Origin: Notospermus geniculatus
Taxonomy: Eukaryota > Nemertea > Pilidiophora > Heteronemertea > Lineidae
Assembly: GCA_002633025.1 (NCBI GenBank)
Contig: NMRB01001160.1
Span: forward strand, 44,251-108,250
Reading direction: 5' to 3'
Length of the DNA stretch: 64,000 nt
Under the pieces are notes generated by a model. The model saw nothing but the letters and a program-made list of their open reading frames with translations. It ran no database searches and was not told where the DNA came from. Of the stretch, positions 54,488 to 64,000 are shown piece by piece (within the stretch, counting starts at the first letter, position 1; each line of letters starts with the position of its first letter). The position numbers and the translations under genes were made by a program.

Positions 54488-54690
54488 AGAAAGATCTGCG
54501 CACTTCCGCCGAAATCACAAACACAACCTCGGTCTGAAACTGAATGACGTAACGCAGAGAACCCCACGACAGTGACTTCGACGACGTTGCGTCAGAGTCG
54601 ACCATTGCTGGATCATGGATTGTGTCACATCACCTGGTTTCAGACCGAGGTTCTGGTTGCGATTTTGGCAGAAGTGCACAGATCTGCGAA
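54488..54690. mobile_element. MITE-like element, agatctg(t/c)gcacttc ends, copy 2 of 2
   Basis: Ends aaagatctgcgcacttccgc and gcagaagtgcacagatctgc pair. Interior aacctcggtctgaaact / tttcagaccgaggtt also inverted, as in 21183-21380. Confidence 0.85.
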
Positions 54691-54694
54691 TTCG

Positions 54695-55700
54695 AGAATC
54701 GTCTATTGTAATGACAAATGTTATAAATGGCTTTTTTTATGTGGAAAGTTAAGTTTGTATGTTCCGGTACTCTACCATTGTCAAATGCTATCCTTTTGTG
54801 AAGACCTGATCATAAAAGGCAACACACCAATACCAATGCAACATAATGCATTTTCCTTCAACATTTTCAACTTACACTCAAACATACAAAGTATCAGCCT
54901 AGAAGCCGAAATCTCCACACAGTATGCTGCTATGCCACTGTCCACACAGATGGGAGGGAATGCTAAACGTAACAGCCTCAAAATCTGTACATGAAATCAA
55001 CAAGCCTCACAGAGGCTGTTCTGTTAATTGGCAGTTCTCCCTCCAAAAGTAGGAAAGTATAATAACGTTTCAATGATTTTCTCTTTAGCGGAGAAGAGGA
55101 AAATTTTCGTCGTACAAAAGGGGAAAATACCAAGTACATTTCTTAATTCCCTTTTTCATTTTAACGAAATTTTCATCTAGTTGTTAAATCAGCCATTACT
55201 TTATCATAACCATAGGTCAAGAGACGGAGATATCACAAGGTAGATCATGTCACCAAAGTTTACTAGAATTACCTTGTGGATTTTATGGGGTTTCTTCACA
55301 AGTTACACAAGTAATTCTGGTAAAGTTAGGTTGAGACAAGCACCAAACGGTTTGGGCTTTGTAGAAGATTAGTTCAAAAGGAAAGGGGTGATGTTTAGTT
55401 AGTTTCGTTTACGCATAATTTGAACATAATAATTTGAAGCCATCTAGATGTGGAAATAATAAAATGTATAGAATGCTTTGCTCTTGAAAACTTTCATATG
55501 AAGTGTGTACCTGTAAGTTTAGTTGCAAACTTTAATACTTACTGCAAAAAACGATTTCTCTGCGAAGTCTGTAGTCAAATTTGGGGTATCTCCTTCTTTT
55601 CCTAATACAAACGGAGGAATGGTTCTCATAAACATGACAAATTTGATCTTGAGCTGTGCAAAGGAGGGTTGTTGGTATCACTTGCTTAACTCTTGGCCTA
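54695..55700. other. Intron sequence, nothing recognised
   Basis: Contains a small inverted pair tcacaaggtagatcat/ttaccttgtgga near 55230-55280, with no clear element borders. Confidence 0.4.
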
Positions 55701-55705
55701 CTCTT

Positions 55706-56127
55706 CTTTCCACATCCAATTGGCGCGAGGTTTACGGCCGATATCTCCACAACAGCTGGGGCAAATTTGACATACCATACATCAATTGACTTGTCCTTCT
55801 TGTCGGTATCTTTCTGCCATCTTCATTTTTCGCGTAAGGCCGACATAACGGATCCCTTTCTCAAAACCCATTTCATTTCACCATGATGTTCAGTGCAGTT
55901 TACACGTGCACGATGCATTGCGTCATTTCAAAATGGTCGCAAAACACGAACTGTGATTGGTGAACAAACTTTTGTATGTCACGTTTTTCGGGAAAATGAC
56001 ATCGATGATGCCTGTAGTGGCAAAAAAGACAAATTGATTGATATATGGTGTTTCGACTTTGACCCAACCGTGGCGGAGATATGGGCGTTGGCCTATATCT
56101 TGCACCAATCGGATGTGAAATGGAAAG
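55706..56127. mobile_element. Foldback (MITE-like) element
   Basis: Left arm ctttccacatccaattggcg and right arm aatcggatgtgaaatggaaag pair over more than 100 bases with mismatches, including ggccgatatctcc / ggagatatgggc and caattgacttgtc / gacaaattgattg. Open frames inside read through the arms and are not genes. Confidence 0.8.
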
Positions 56128-56129
56128 TA

Positions 56130-57570
56130 GTGCTGTCACACTGGAGTGCAGACACTGTAGCAAAACCTGAAGGGAATGCTGCGAAATAAAAAAAACATGC
56201 TTTAAACATCTGCACTCACAACGCCACAGACTAACACATCAGTGTTCCGAGTACCGTTGTACTGACCAGGACTAAGGTCCGTGGAAATTAATATACGGGT
56301 GTGATCATGCTTGTTTAGTACATCCCCCAAAAAAACAAGGCCAAAATTTAAAATGACAGATTGAAATCAACTACGGCGTGTTATGGATAACGTAAACGTA
56401 AGCAAGCATGTTGAACACCTATGTAAAATTTCTAGGATCTGTACAAATTCCAGTGTCTCTAACTTGTGACTATAGGTGGAGTTGCTATCTCTATAAGACC
56501 CTGGCTTGAGCTTTCTTGAAAACTTCTCGACTTAACTGTGCTTCTGTGTAAATTCAATGTGGGCTAGGCTTCCATTGACTTGTCGTTTGGGGGCATGAGG
56601 TGTGACGTTTAAATTACGTGGTGGTGGCTTCAATTGTTAGGTAAATCTAGTGTTGTGTAATATACATAAACTATAAAATGTCGGCTTATTGTTATATTAG
56701 TAAATCTGCTTGGTCAGTAGTTGAAATAGAAAAAAAATAGTATGTACTTCATTTTAAACAGGTTTTCTCATCTTAATTCTTGAAAGTTCAGGCAAATAGG
56801 GCCTCGTCATTGAAAGTATTAAAAATTCTCGGTGTGAGGTCAGTGATAGCAGCTGTTATGCTCTGTTCTATTATGCTCCGTTCTGTTATGATTCAAAAAT
56901 GAATATAAACATCATTATATGACATAAACTGCCAAATGAGAAATAATACTGCTTGTACTTGTATGATGATTGCCTGAGAAGCAAAAAGGGGTAAAATACT
57001 ATGACAAAACTTCAAACTTTGGCAAAACCTCAAACTGGGCTGTTAATACTGCTGTGTATGAAATTATAATACATTACAGGAAATACATCAAAATTGCAGT
57101 TGTAAGGTCACAGAGACCTGGGCTGGGTTGTTCAAATGAATAAATCTGCTATCGCTGACCACCGTGAGCCTTTGACCAACGTGTGTGACGGCGTCAACAT
57201 TGTCCTTGGGTTGATCTTGTTAACTGTGCCTAATGCTTTTGTTTTGTTGACCTACGTCTTCTCAATCACTAACTGCCTAAACACTTGTTTATGTTCAACT
57301 TTGTCATTGTCCAATTCAAAATAAATGCACCAGAATTCAAGATGCTGAAGTTAACTGAAGAAGAAGACATAGGCCTAGTATGATGAGAGAAGTTGGTCCT
57401 TTCCCTTTAACATAGAGGTTTCTTTGCATATGTAATATGATCTTAGAATTTAGAAGGGTTGGAGCTTTTTGTGACCAATGGGGAAAAATGTGATGGAATA
57501 TTAGCTGTTTATCTGTGGGTTTTAGTTGCTGACCTTGATTAGGGCATATTATTCAGGCTGCTGTAGTTTA
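56130..57570. other. Intron sequence, nothing recognised
   Basis: AT-rich unique-looking DNA; no exon supported. Confidence 0.4.
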
Positions 57571-57579
57571 TGGGTTTTG

Positions 57580-57735
57580 ATGTCAAGTGTGGACTTGTGT
57601 ATGAGAAAACACTGTATAACTGAGGACCAACCACCAGCAATTGGAGATGTCCACAATTGAAAACCTGCCAAATGTCCCATACGTCATGCAGAGTCAGTAT
57701 AAGTAGTTTACTTGTATTGTCCCCACTTTGTGGTG
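57580..57735 (+). repeat. Dispersed repeat, copy 2 of 2
   Basis: Imperfect match to 15463-15612 (tgtggacttgtgtatgagaa, acctgccaaatgtc, gtccccactt). Confidence 0.5.
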
Positions 57736-57826
57736 ACCGTACCATTCTTACCAACTGGGGACATAGAGCCAAATGTGGTGACCGTACCATTCTTACCAAC
57801 TGGGGACATAGAGCCAATTGTGGACT
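57725..57826. repeat. Two-copy tandem repeat, unit 49 bases
   Basis: The block gtggtgaccgtaccattctt then accaactggggacatagagc occurs twice almost identically. Confidence 0.9.
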
Positions 57827-57829
57827 TAA

Positions 57830-58675
57830 TGCATGTCCCCTTTTGTGTATTGAAAAGGATTTCCCAATTCGACCAAGAGGAACATGTATGTGTGGGCATG
57901 ACCCATATTGCAAGGGCCTAGGAATTACTGGTGCAGTGTTTGTCCTACCTACTCTGAGCCCAACTTAGGCCAAAATTCCAAGCAGTGCTGTATCATTGCC
58001 TCATCAACCATGTCTACACAACATGTTCGTGGCATAATTCCATTTTAACGATTGGTTTCAGAGCTTTCTAGGAATCTTATTGAAATTTTTTTCATGGATT
58101 GGATGATGAACGTTATATCTTGCATTTATCACTCATGTTTCAAACCTCGACTTCTGCACCCATCACCTCATTTGCATATTTTCTTCCTGAACACCTGACT
58201 TGATTTAGATAAACTTAGTGATTATTTTCATTATCATCCTGCATTGTGTTTCAAAACTCAACTTTTCTGCGAGTTACAAAAATGAATTTTCTGGGGTATT
58301 TAAAAAAATCTGGTAGGAAGCAATGTCTTTCACCTTAGAAACCCGTTTCTATTTCATGTATTTAAAAAAGAGATGTCAGTCACTGGTTCAATTAATTAAT
58401 AAAATAAATTGTCCTAAAGATACAATAGGTAAAGATGAAAAAACTAAGTATATTGAAATGTACATGTACATGCTGTACATTTTGAACTTTTCTGTGGGGA
58501 GGATTTGAAAAAAGCATGGCTTCAAATAATATGTTCTAAGCTAGCAGGTAAAACAGTAGAGTTTTCATTGGAGAAAAAACTCATCCAAACCACTGAAGCT
58601 TTATGACATGTGGTGCCAGGAACTTTGGCACAAGATCTTGACATCAACATCTTGCTTATTTGTGACCCTTCACTA
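57830..58675. other. Intron sequence, nothing recognised
   Basis: No bordered repeat or exon supported. Confidence 0.4.
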
Positions 58676-58678
58676 AAA

Positions 58679-58965
58679 AGCCGCACGGAAAATGAGCCTA
58701 TTAAACGTACCGACATGACACCAGGAGGTAAAGACAGAAATAAAATCGCTCACACTTCACAATAGACGGACAGTACCGTACTGAAATTGACGCCACGTTG
58801 GTCCCAACTTGCCAACCTCAGAGTGACTGATGACTGGTTTTGTGGTAGGGTGACACTTGTCAATTTCAGTTTTATCTATCTATTGTGAAGTCTGAGTGAT
58901 TCTGTTTCTATCTTTATCTCCTGGTGTCATCTCAGTTTGTTTAGGCTCATTTTCTGTGCGACTTA
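58679..58965. mobile_element. Foldback (MITE-like) element
   Basis: Left arm aagccgcacggaaaatgagc and right arm gctcattttctgtgcgactt pair, continuing acaccagga / tcctggtgt and cttcacaatag / ctattgtgaag. Arms about 110 bases. A partly related interior (actgaaatt, ccaacttgccaa, gactggttttg) occurs at 61290-61600. Confidence 0.85.
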
Positions 58966-59756
58966 ACACTGGTTTTGAACTGGTGGGTCAGTTTATCATA
59001 TTCACCTTCCTGCGAGTCTGACTTGATTCATCGTCATATGCATCTCACAATCATATCCTGACCGAACCCAAGAATCGTACCACATCACAACCTGATCTCA
59101 AAAGAATGCCGATAAAACTTGTATTTCTAGTGATAAAGTAATGGAATTCTCTTTAGTAACATTCTAAGTGTCAGAACTTCCCAAATGTCAATTTCAATTC
59201 GGTGTTGAGCTTAGTAATTAACCATATTAATTAGCTGTTTATGAATTGCTAATTAACAAAAGAAATCAGGCTTCCTTTCAGTTAAACTGCACTTTCTTAG
59301 TTTTGTGTTTGATGTTTTGTGTTCAGTGTACCGGTACCTTTGTTTGTTCCTTTACCCATTTTGTTTTTGCATGTTTATCTATATGTAGCTTTATATTTTC
59401 ATATTCTGCATGTTTAAGTCATAAATATTGTGTTATCTGTACCCTCTTTCAAACCATACATTTATTTTTCCTTTGTTTCATTGAGAAATGCATGTCACAC
59501 TAACATTTTGAACTTTTGCATTGGTGGAAAAATTTGAATTGTGGAGTTGGATGAAGTTTTAGAAATTCTAAATCAAAGTACCGTACATGGACAATTTTCC
59601 AGATATTTTAGCAAGCTTGCATTCACTTTTATTCACACTTACATGTAGAGTTTTAATTAAAAAAATTGAAGGAGTTCTCAAAAACATCTGCCCGCCATCT
59701 GCGGTCAACTACAGAAACAGGGCAAAACTTTGCAACATACTTGCAACATGATACTG
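58966..59756. other. Intron sequence, nothing recognised
   Basis: AT-rich DNA; no feature supported. Confidence 0.4.
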
Positions 59757-59920
59757 TTAAAGGGCCTCTAGAGGCAGCCAGCATGGCAGGGGAAAACCCC
59801 GGGGAAAACCCAGGTTGAATACCTCGTACCAGTGATTATTACGTTAAAGTGGCGCCGCCTGGCCGAAGAACCGGTACTGATAATAGCCTAATGGCGAGCT
59901 GCCTCTAGAGGCCCTTTAAG
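59757..59920. mobile_element. MITE-like inverted-repeat element
   Basis: Ends ttaaagggcctctagaggca and tgcctctagaggccctttaa are perfect 20-base inverted repeats, themselves containing the palindrome cctctagagg. Interior about 120 bases. Confidence 0.92.
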
Positions 59921-60024
59921 TGAAGAAAATAAAGTTAAAAAACTGTTCTGGTGATGTACGTACCAAAAATAGCCAAAAGTGGAAAAAAATTGTAAAATGC
60001 TACTTTTTCCACCAAACTTGTCAG

Positions 60025-60275
60025 TCATGCATGAACACTCATGCATGAACAGTCATGCATGAAAACTCATGCATGAACACTCGTGCTTGAACACTCATGC
60101 ATGAGCACCCATGCATAAGCACTTGTGCATGAACACTTGTGCATGAACAGTCATGCATGAAAACTCGTGCATGAAAACTCATGCATGAACACTCATGCAT
60201 GAGCACTTGTGCTTGAAAACTCATGCATGAACACTCATGCATTTACACTCGTGCATGAACACTCATGCATGACCT
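60025..60275. repeat. Minisatellite, unit 14 bases, about 18 copies
   Basis: Unit aacactcatgcatg with aactcg, gcttg variants; each unit contains the palindrome catgcatg. Confidence 0.93.
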
Positions 60276-60279
60276 GTTC

Positions 60280-60725
60280 ACCATTTTATTCATTGCATAT
60301 ATATTTTAATTGGTTTCAACCCAAGGAAACTGTTGTCGTATTAAAATTAGGAAAAAACAAATTAATGCATTCATCAATAGATTCCGACGTTGGAAAAGTC
60401 AATCCTTGTGACTTTACAAATAGTGCTGATAGTACAAAAGAGTGCTTGTAGGCTATGTTTACCATACATTTTCAGTTATTCTGAGGATATATAAAGAATT
60501 CTTTCCACGATTCCCAATGCCATCACAACTTTGCACATTGTCCCTTTAAGTTATTTCAATCACACATTTTTTTGACGCAATGAGGTTGAGGTACGTTATG
60601 ATTAGCTGACGAGCCACCCTCTGCACTGACCCTTCCCCTGCTAAAGCCTTTGAATCTGCACAACAGAATAATAGTGTTGGATTTGAATTCAATATCCAAC
60701 AAAGAGCACAAAGAACGACACACAA
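60280..60725. other. Intron sequence, nothing recognised
   Basis: Unique-looking DNA without supported features. Confidence 0.4.
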
Positions 60726-60728
60726 AAT

Positions 60729-60874
60729 GGTACGATATGTAAAGTTATCTCCAAATTCCGCAAATTTCAGACCCAACCGGGGTCTTCCTCAGGCACTTTC
60801 TACGTGTAGTAGAGATCCCAGAAGTGAAAGTTTGAAATTTGCGAAATTTGGAGACGACTTTTACGTATCGTACC
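60729..60874. mobile_element. MITE-like inverted-repeat element
   Basis: Ends ggtacgatatgtaaagttat and cttttacgtatcgtacc pair, continuing ctccaaattccgcaaattt / aaatttgcgaaatttggag. Confidence 0.85.
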
Positions 60875-61460
60875 AATTTGAATTCAATGACTGAAAATGA
60901 TCAACACTTAGATTTCTGTAAATTTGACTGGTTTATTTTATGGAAATTGCAACGTGAACACAGTTAAAAATCACAATAACATCGCAATAACGTCACAAGA
61001 AATACCATACGGTACCTCAGAGATTTTGGTCGCTTTTTCAGCCACCTTTGCAAGTCAGTGAAAAGACCCCCCTGTAAACACTGTCTTAAACATGTTAAAA
61101 CATGACACACAGCCAAAATATCATTCGAGTTGATGTATAAAACAGTGATAAATTTAACAAACAGCAACATTACCATTGATGACATAATAGACATAAAACT
61201 AATATTGAATGTCCTTGAAAATTGTGACCTGTCACAGCAAAACCCCTCTTAAGTCACACAAGAACCATGACGAACCAAAATAACTCCAGGATATAAAGGA
61301 AGAAATGTAATCACTCAGATTTTACAAAAGACAGACAATACGCCTGGGCCTACTGAAATTAACAAAACATTGGTCTCAACCTGCCAACTTCAGAGCATGG
61401 ACGTATAACTATTTATACCTCCATGTTCAGACTTAGAGGCAGAAAACTCAACGAAAAATA

Positions 61461-61535
61461 CGCGCACAAGCGAGCTATCTGCTGAGCAAACGGTCTCGAC
61501 TAACGTTTTGCTCAGCAGATAGCTCCAGCGTGCGG
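61461..61535. repeat. Hairpin, 75 bases
   Basis: Arms gagctatctgctgagcaaa and tttgctcagcagatagctc are perfect; the outer cgcgcacaag / cgtgcgg is partial. Confidence 0.85.
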
Positions 61536-61761
61536 CAGGCTTTAGTATTTAGTTCAGACTTCGACTTAGTACTGACTGGTTTTGCGGTGACGGGTCACAT
61601 TTGTTCAATTTCCCCAACACAGTTCAAGAGTTTAACTTCATAAAAGTCACAAAGTGATATCAAAATACTAAAAAGAGTAGAGGATGCAGGGCACTATTAC
61701 ATAATCAAGGCTATCACAGATTCTGATAAAATTAACAAGACAGATGTTTTTCAAATTCTAG

Positions 61762-61954
61762 GGTACGTTCCCCGAGGAGTTGCAGCAGGTGTCAAACAGC
61801 ATCTCGTGCGCACAGGAGACAGAGCTGCTGCGGAAACTCTTCAACCAGACGTTGAAACCACAGAATGATAACCAGTTTTACTCCAAAGACTGTCAGAATG
61901 CAAACACACGATGCCAGACCTGCTTGAAAGAGGCCAATAGTGGAGAATGCAAAG
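61762..61954 (+). CDS. Exon 12: Cys-containing ectodomain segment
   Basis: A 193-base exon, phase 0 in and phase 1 out. Acceptor tgtttttcaaattctag; donor g|gtacgc. It starts GTFPEELQQVSNSISCAQET, has ELLRKLFNQTLKPQNDNQFY and ends KDCQNANTRCQTCLKEANSG then ECK. The first half suggests an amphipathic helix (ELLRKLFNQTL, with sequon NQT); the second half packs four cysteines (CQNANTRCQTC...C). The frame, phase match and cysteine run continuing into exon 13 make it secure. Its last 38 bases are duplicated 692 bases downstream. Domain not recognised. Confidence 0.93.
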
Positions 61955-62219
61955 GTACGCGTAGGCCCTATCACGTTTCAGATTATGTTTTGTGGTTTTG
62001 AAGCTTCAAACCGGCACACTATGCTTCCGCATCCCTCCCCTGGTGGCAGCATCGGAAACCAAAGTAAAGGCCTGTTTCCACTACAACGGATTCCGCTGCG
62101 GTTTGCGGTCCCAGAGCGATTTTCACACGGTTTTGGATAATCTTCGATGGTTTAACAATACATGGCATGTTAATTATCCCAATGCCTGTGAGAACCGCTC
62201 CAGCACAACAAACCGCAGC
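61917..62219. repeat. Local duplication, copy 1 (exon 12 end plus intron)
   Basis: Shares about 300 bases with 62609-62904, offset 692. It includes the last 38 bases of exon 12, the donor, catccctcccctggtggcag and an inverted-repeat element whose left end is taaaggcctgtttccactac. The right end of that element is missing in this copy, where the sequence changes after aaccgcagcc. Confidence 0.93.
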
Positions 62220-62442
62220 CACGGTCTTATCAAGTAAGAAGAACACCCCTATATATAACCAGGTTGAGAAACGACACAATGTCGGATGAAAAGATCAGTC
62301 AAATTTTGGCCAAATCATAAGTTCCAATTGTCCACTGTATACGTCAGCGGGAACATTAATGTATGAACTTTGTTAATACACAACTTTTGAAACAAATTGA
62401 TAACCAAAAAGATGATTTTGCAGCCTTTTTCGGTGGCCCCGG

Positions 62443-62610
62443 TCGGAAAACGTTGTACTCTGGACAATTTGCAGTACTTCATGTACTTCCTCACTGCGTT
62501 AACACAGGCTGCGTGCGCGAGACTGCTTGGTGAGACTGCTTTTGCAGTAGTCTCACCTGCTCACCTAGTCTCACACCAAGCTGATTTGTCCAGAGTACAA
62601 CGTTTTCCGA
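62443..62610. mobile_element. Inverted-repeat element at the duplication junction
   Basis: Ends tcggaaaacgttgtactctg and cagagtacaacgttttccga are perfect inverted repeats, extending to about 25 bases with gacaa / ttgtc. Its right end directly abuts the duplicated exon fragment at 62609-62611. Confidence 0.9.
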
Positions 62611-62904
62611 CCTGCTTGAAAGAGGCCAATAGTGGAGAATGCAAAGGTAGACGTATTCACTTTCCAGATTATAATGTTTTGTGTAAGCTTTAAACTGGCA
62701 CACTATGCTTCCGCATCCCTCCCCTGGTGGCAGCATCGGAAACCAAAGCAAAGGCCTGTTACCACTACAACGGATTCCGCTGCGGTTTGCGCCGCCAGAG
62801 TGGTTTTCACAGGATTGTGGATAATCCTTTGATGGTTTAACAATACATGGCGTGTTAATTATCCCAATGCCTGTGAGAACCGCTCCAGCACAACAAACCG
62901 CAGC
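62609..62904 (+). pseudogene. Duplicated fragment of exon 12 with donor (copy 2)
   Basis: Bases 62609-62646 repeat the last 38 bases of exon 12 exactly, followed by a donor-like gtagac and diverged intron DNA similar to copy 1. There is no good acceptor directly in front; a mobile-element terminus precedes it. It is most likely a non-functional exon fragment, though it could act as a decoy donor. Confidence 0.88.
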
Positions 62905-62934
62905 GGAATCCATTTTAGTAGAAACGGGCCTTTA
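62749..62934. mobile_element. MITE-like element, aaaggcctgttnccac ends
   Basis: Complete copy: left aaaggcctgttaccactaca and right tagtagaaacgggccttta pair, continuing ggattccgctgcggttt / aaaccgcagcggaatcc. Copy 1 at 62065-62219 lacks the right end. Confidence 0.88.
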
Positions 62935-63284
62935 GACAGGTGTCCTGCCCAACCCACACATAGTCAGTGATACTAACTAGACTAGACTGATACTACGTCG
63001 ACACCTTAGATGACAAAAATGGCCACCATCCCTGATTGTGGACATGCTCGCTCCACAAGCTGGGGGGTTTCCCATAGTACAGCCCAATGGAGGTTTCTTC
63101 GTGGTAAAGGACAACTTTGTACAGTTGAGGGCTCTGGCCTAGCTATAAATGCTGTTGGAGCACTACTCCCTGTGCAGCACTGGAGGCATAGGCCTAAGTG
63201 GTCCTAGCAGGAGAATACCGTATCTGGTCTTTGGATACAAACTTAGCCAGTATTTTGCACCAATGTAGCCTTGCTCTATTCCAG

Positions 63285-63383
63285 GTGATGATAACTGCTG
63301 CTCCGTCAACTGCTACTACAGTCCATACTGCAGGAAGATAGAGTCACCGCCGTGCAAGACAACACCAGTTGAATGTGCCATGG
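63285..63383 (+). CDS. Exon 13: compact Cys-rich segment
   Basis: A 99-base exon, phase 1 in and out. Acceptor ccttgctctattccag; donor g|gtatgt. It encodes GDDNCCSVNCYYSPYCRKIE and SPPCKTTPVECAM: six cysteines in about 30 residues, including a CC pair. Together with the end of exon 12 this gives a disulphide-rich knot of about ten cysteines. The spacing fits neither an EGF nor a TNFR repeat that I can align by eye. Secure as an exon through phase and cysteine content. Confidence 0.9.
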
Positions 63384-63454
63384 GTATGTATCAATCTTGC
63401 ATTGACCCTTGCAGCTAATATATAGCATGGCTTAACCCGCCAACCCTGGAGGAT

Positions 63455-63574
63455 TTCCTTTATGGCCTAGTGGTCGGCGCATTGGCCTCGGTGCTAGAAG
63501 TTAAGCAATGTAGAGCGTGATCACTACGTGGATGGGGTGACCGGCGCGTACAATACAAGTACCGGGTATTGTAT
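63455..63574 (+). repeat. 5S-rRNA-like sequence with a tRNA-like 5' part
   Basis: Bases 63498-63574 follow 5S rRNA: gaagttaagcaatgtagagc, then cactacgtggatggggtgac, then gtaccgggtattgtatg. This covers the internal control region of 5S genes. The normal 5' third of 5S is replaced by tatggcctagtggtcggcgc, which resembles a tRNA A-box region. Substitutions and short insertions rule out a functional 5S gene. It is probably a 5S-derived SINE fragment or pseudogene. Confidence 0.8.
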
Positions 63575-63576
63575 GT

Positions 63577-63726
63577 GTCCATCATGGCCGAAGCCATAGC
63601 AATATTGCCCCTGGTAAGTACGAAAGAGGCCATCTCAAGCTACTCTTGTCCTCACTTGGATGGGGTCTTTTACTTGCCCTTGCAAAGAAACAAGGTACAA
63701 GGCACCACGGCTTACTGTCCCATGTA
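63577..63726 (-). mobile_element. SINE family A, truncated, 31 bases from exon 14
   Basis: Minus-strand body: atcatggccgaagccatagc, caagctactcttgtcctcac and aaggcaccacggcttactgt. It lacks the tRNA-like head. It ends 31 bases before the exon 14 acceptor, so only a short native segment with the pyrimidine tract remains. Confidence 0.9.
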
Positions 63727-63757
63727 ACGAATGTGCTTTAAGTCAAATCTCTTTTCA

Positions 63758-64000
63758 GGTGATGCCATGCGTTACACCATCCAGCCCGTCTTCGAGAACA
63801 TCAAAGAGGAATTCCAATGCCACCTCAAATACCAGCCTCCAAAAACCCTCTACAAATTCTTCTACTATGTCGAAATCCCAAACTTTGGCTTCCAGACACC
63901 ATTAAAAGAGGTCCTAGTTGAGAACAAGGGCCTTGACTTTCACAGTAATCATACATTCCATGTTGATTTCCTGAAAGTTGAACATTATACGCAGTTCAGG
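63758..64000 (+). CDS. Exon 14: ectodomain segment, cut by window end
   Basis: Open for 243 bases to the window edge, phase 1 in. Acceptor gtcaaatctcttttcag. The reading starts GDAMRYTIQPVFENIKEEFQ, has KTLYKFFYYVEIPNFGFQTP and then VLVENKGLDFHSNHTFHVDF. One cysteine, one sequon (NHT), strong alternation of hydrophobic and polar residues suggesting a beta-rich fold. The donor or stop codon lies beyond the window. No family recognised. Confidence 0.9.

Noticed and set aside
63498-63574. Functional 5S rRNA gene
   Set aside because: The 5' third is missing or replaced, and there are insertions within conserved helices.

Overview
This 64 kb window looks like nuclear DNA of an invertebrate animal, most likely a marine deuterostome. 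It has long introns with GT-AG borders, tRNA-derived SINEs, very many short inverted-repeat (MITE-like) elements, minisatellites, one 547-base assembly gap and four single N's. No bacterial, phage or organelle gene organisation is visible. The species cannot be named from the sequence alone; an echinoderm- or lancelet-like genome is a guess.

Only one gene is convincingly supported. It lies on the + strand and its exons run from 15111 past the right edge at 64000. I reconstructed 14 exons by joining open frames flanked by good acceptors and donors with matching phases: 15111-15200, 20955-21141, 22956-23051, 23679-23831, 23979-24101, 25212-25286, 26665-26739, 30476-30535, 33575-33649, 47666-47957, 48376-48550, 61762-61954, 63285-63383 and 63758-64000 (cut by the window end). 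A 15-base candidate microexon at 35887-35901 also fits. The visible product is about 640 residues: a Pro/Arg-rich N-terminal part, one hydrophobic segment typical of a type II signal anchor, a short predicted beta-rich stalk, an EGF-like module, a calcium-binding EGF module with the Asn-hydroxylation consensus, a TNF-receptor-like Cys-rich stretch, and then a long Cys-containing ectodomain that I do not recognise. Neither the start codon nor the C-terminus is in hand.

Region by region: 1-15 kb holds repeats only (a 1.3 kb tandem segmental duplication, SINEs, MITEs, a 23-base satellite and the assembly gap). 15-27 kb holds the 5' half of the gene. 27-47 kb is intronic and satellite-rich, with three further small exons or exon candidates. 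47-49 kb carries two larger exons. 49-61 kb is a repeat-rich intron. 61-64 kb holds the last three visible exons, a local duplication that copies the 3' end of one exon with its splice donor, and a 5S-rRNA-like element.

The repeats fall into several classes. SINE family A has perfect Pol III A and B boxes and 13 copies, 10 of them in gene orientation. SINE family B is also tRNA-like. More than 30 short terminal-inverted-repeat elements are present, some nested and several occurring as matched pairs or triples. About 15 minisatellites have units from 4 to 59 bases. Most open frames in the window outside the exons are chance readings through these repeats.
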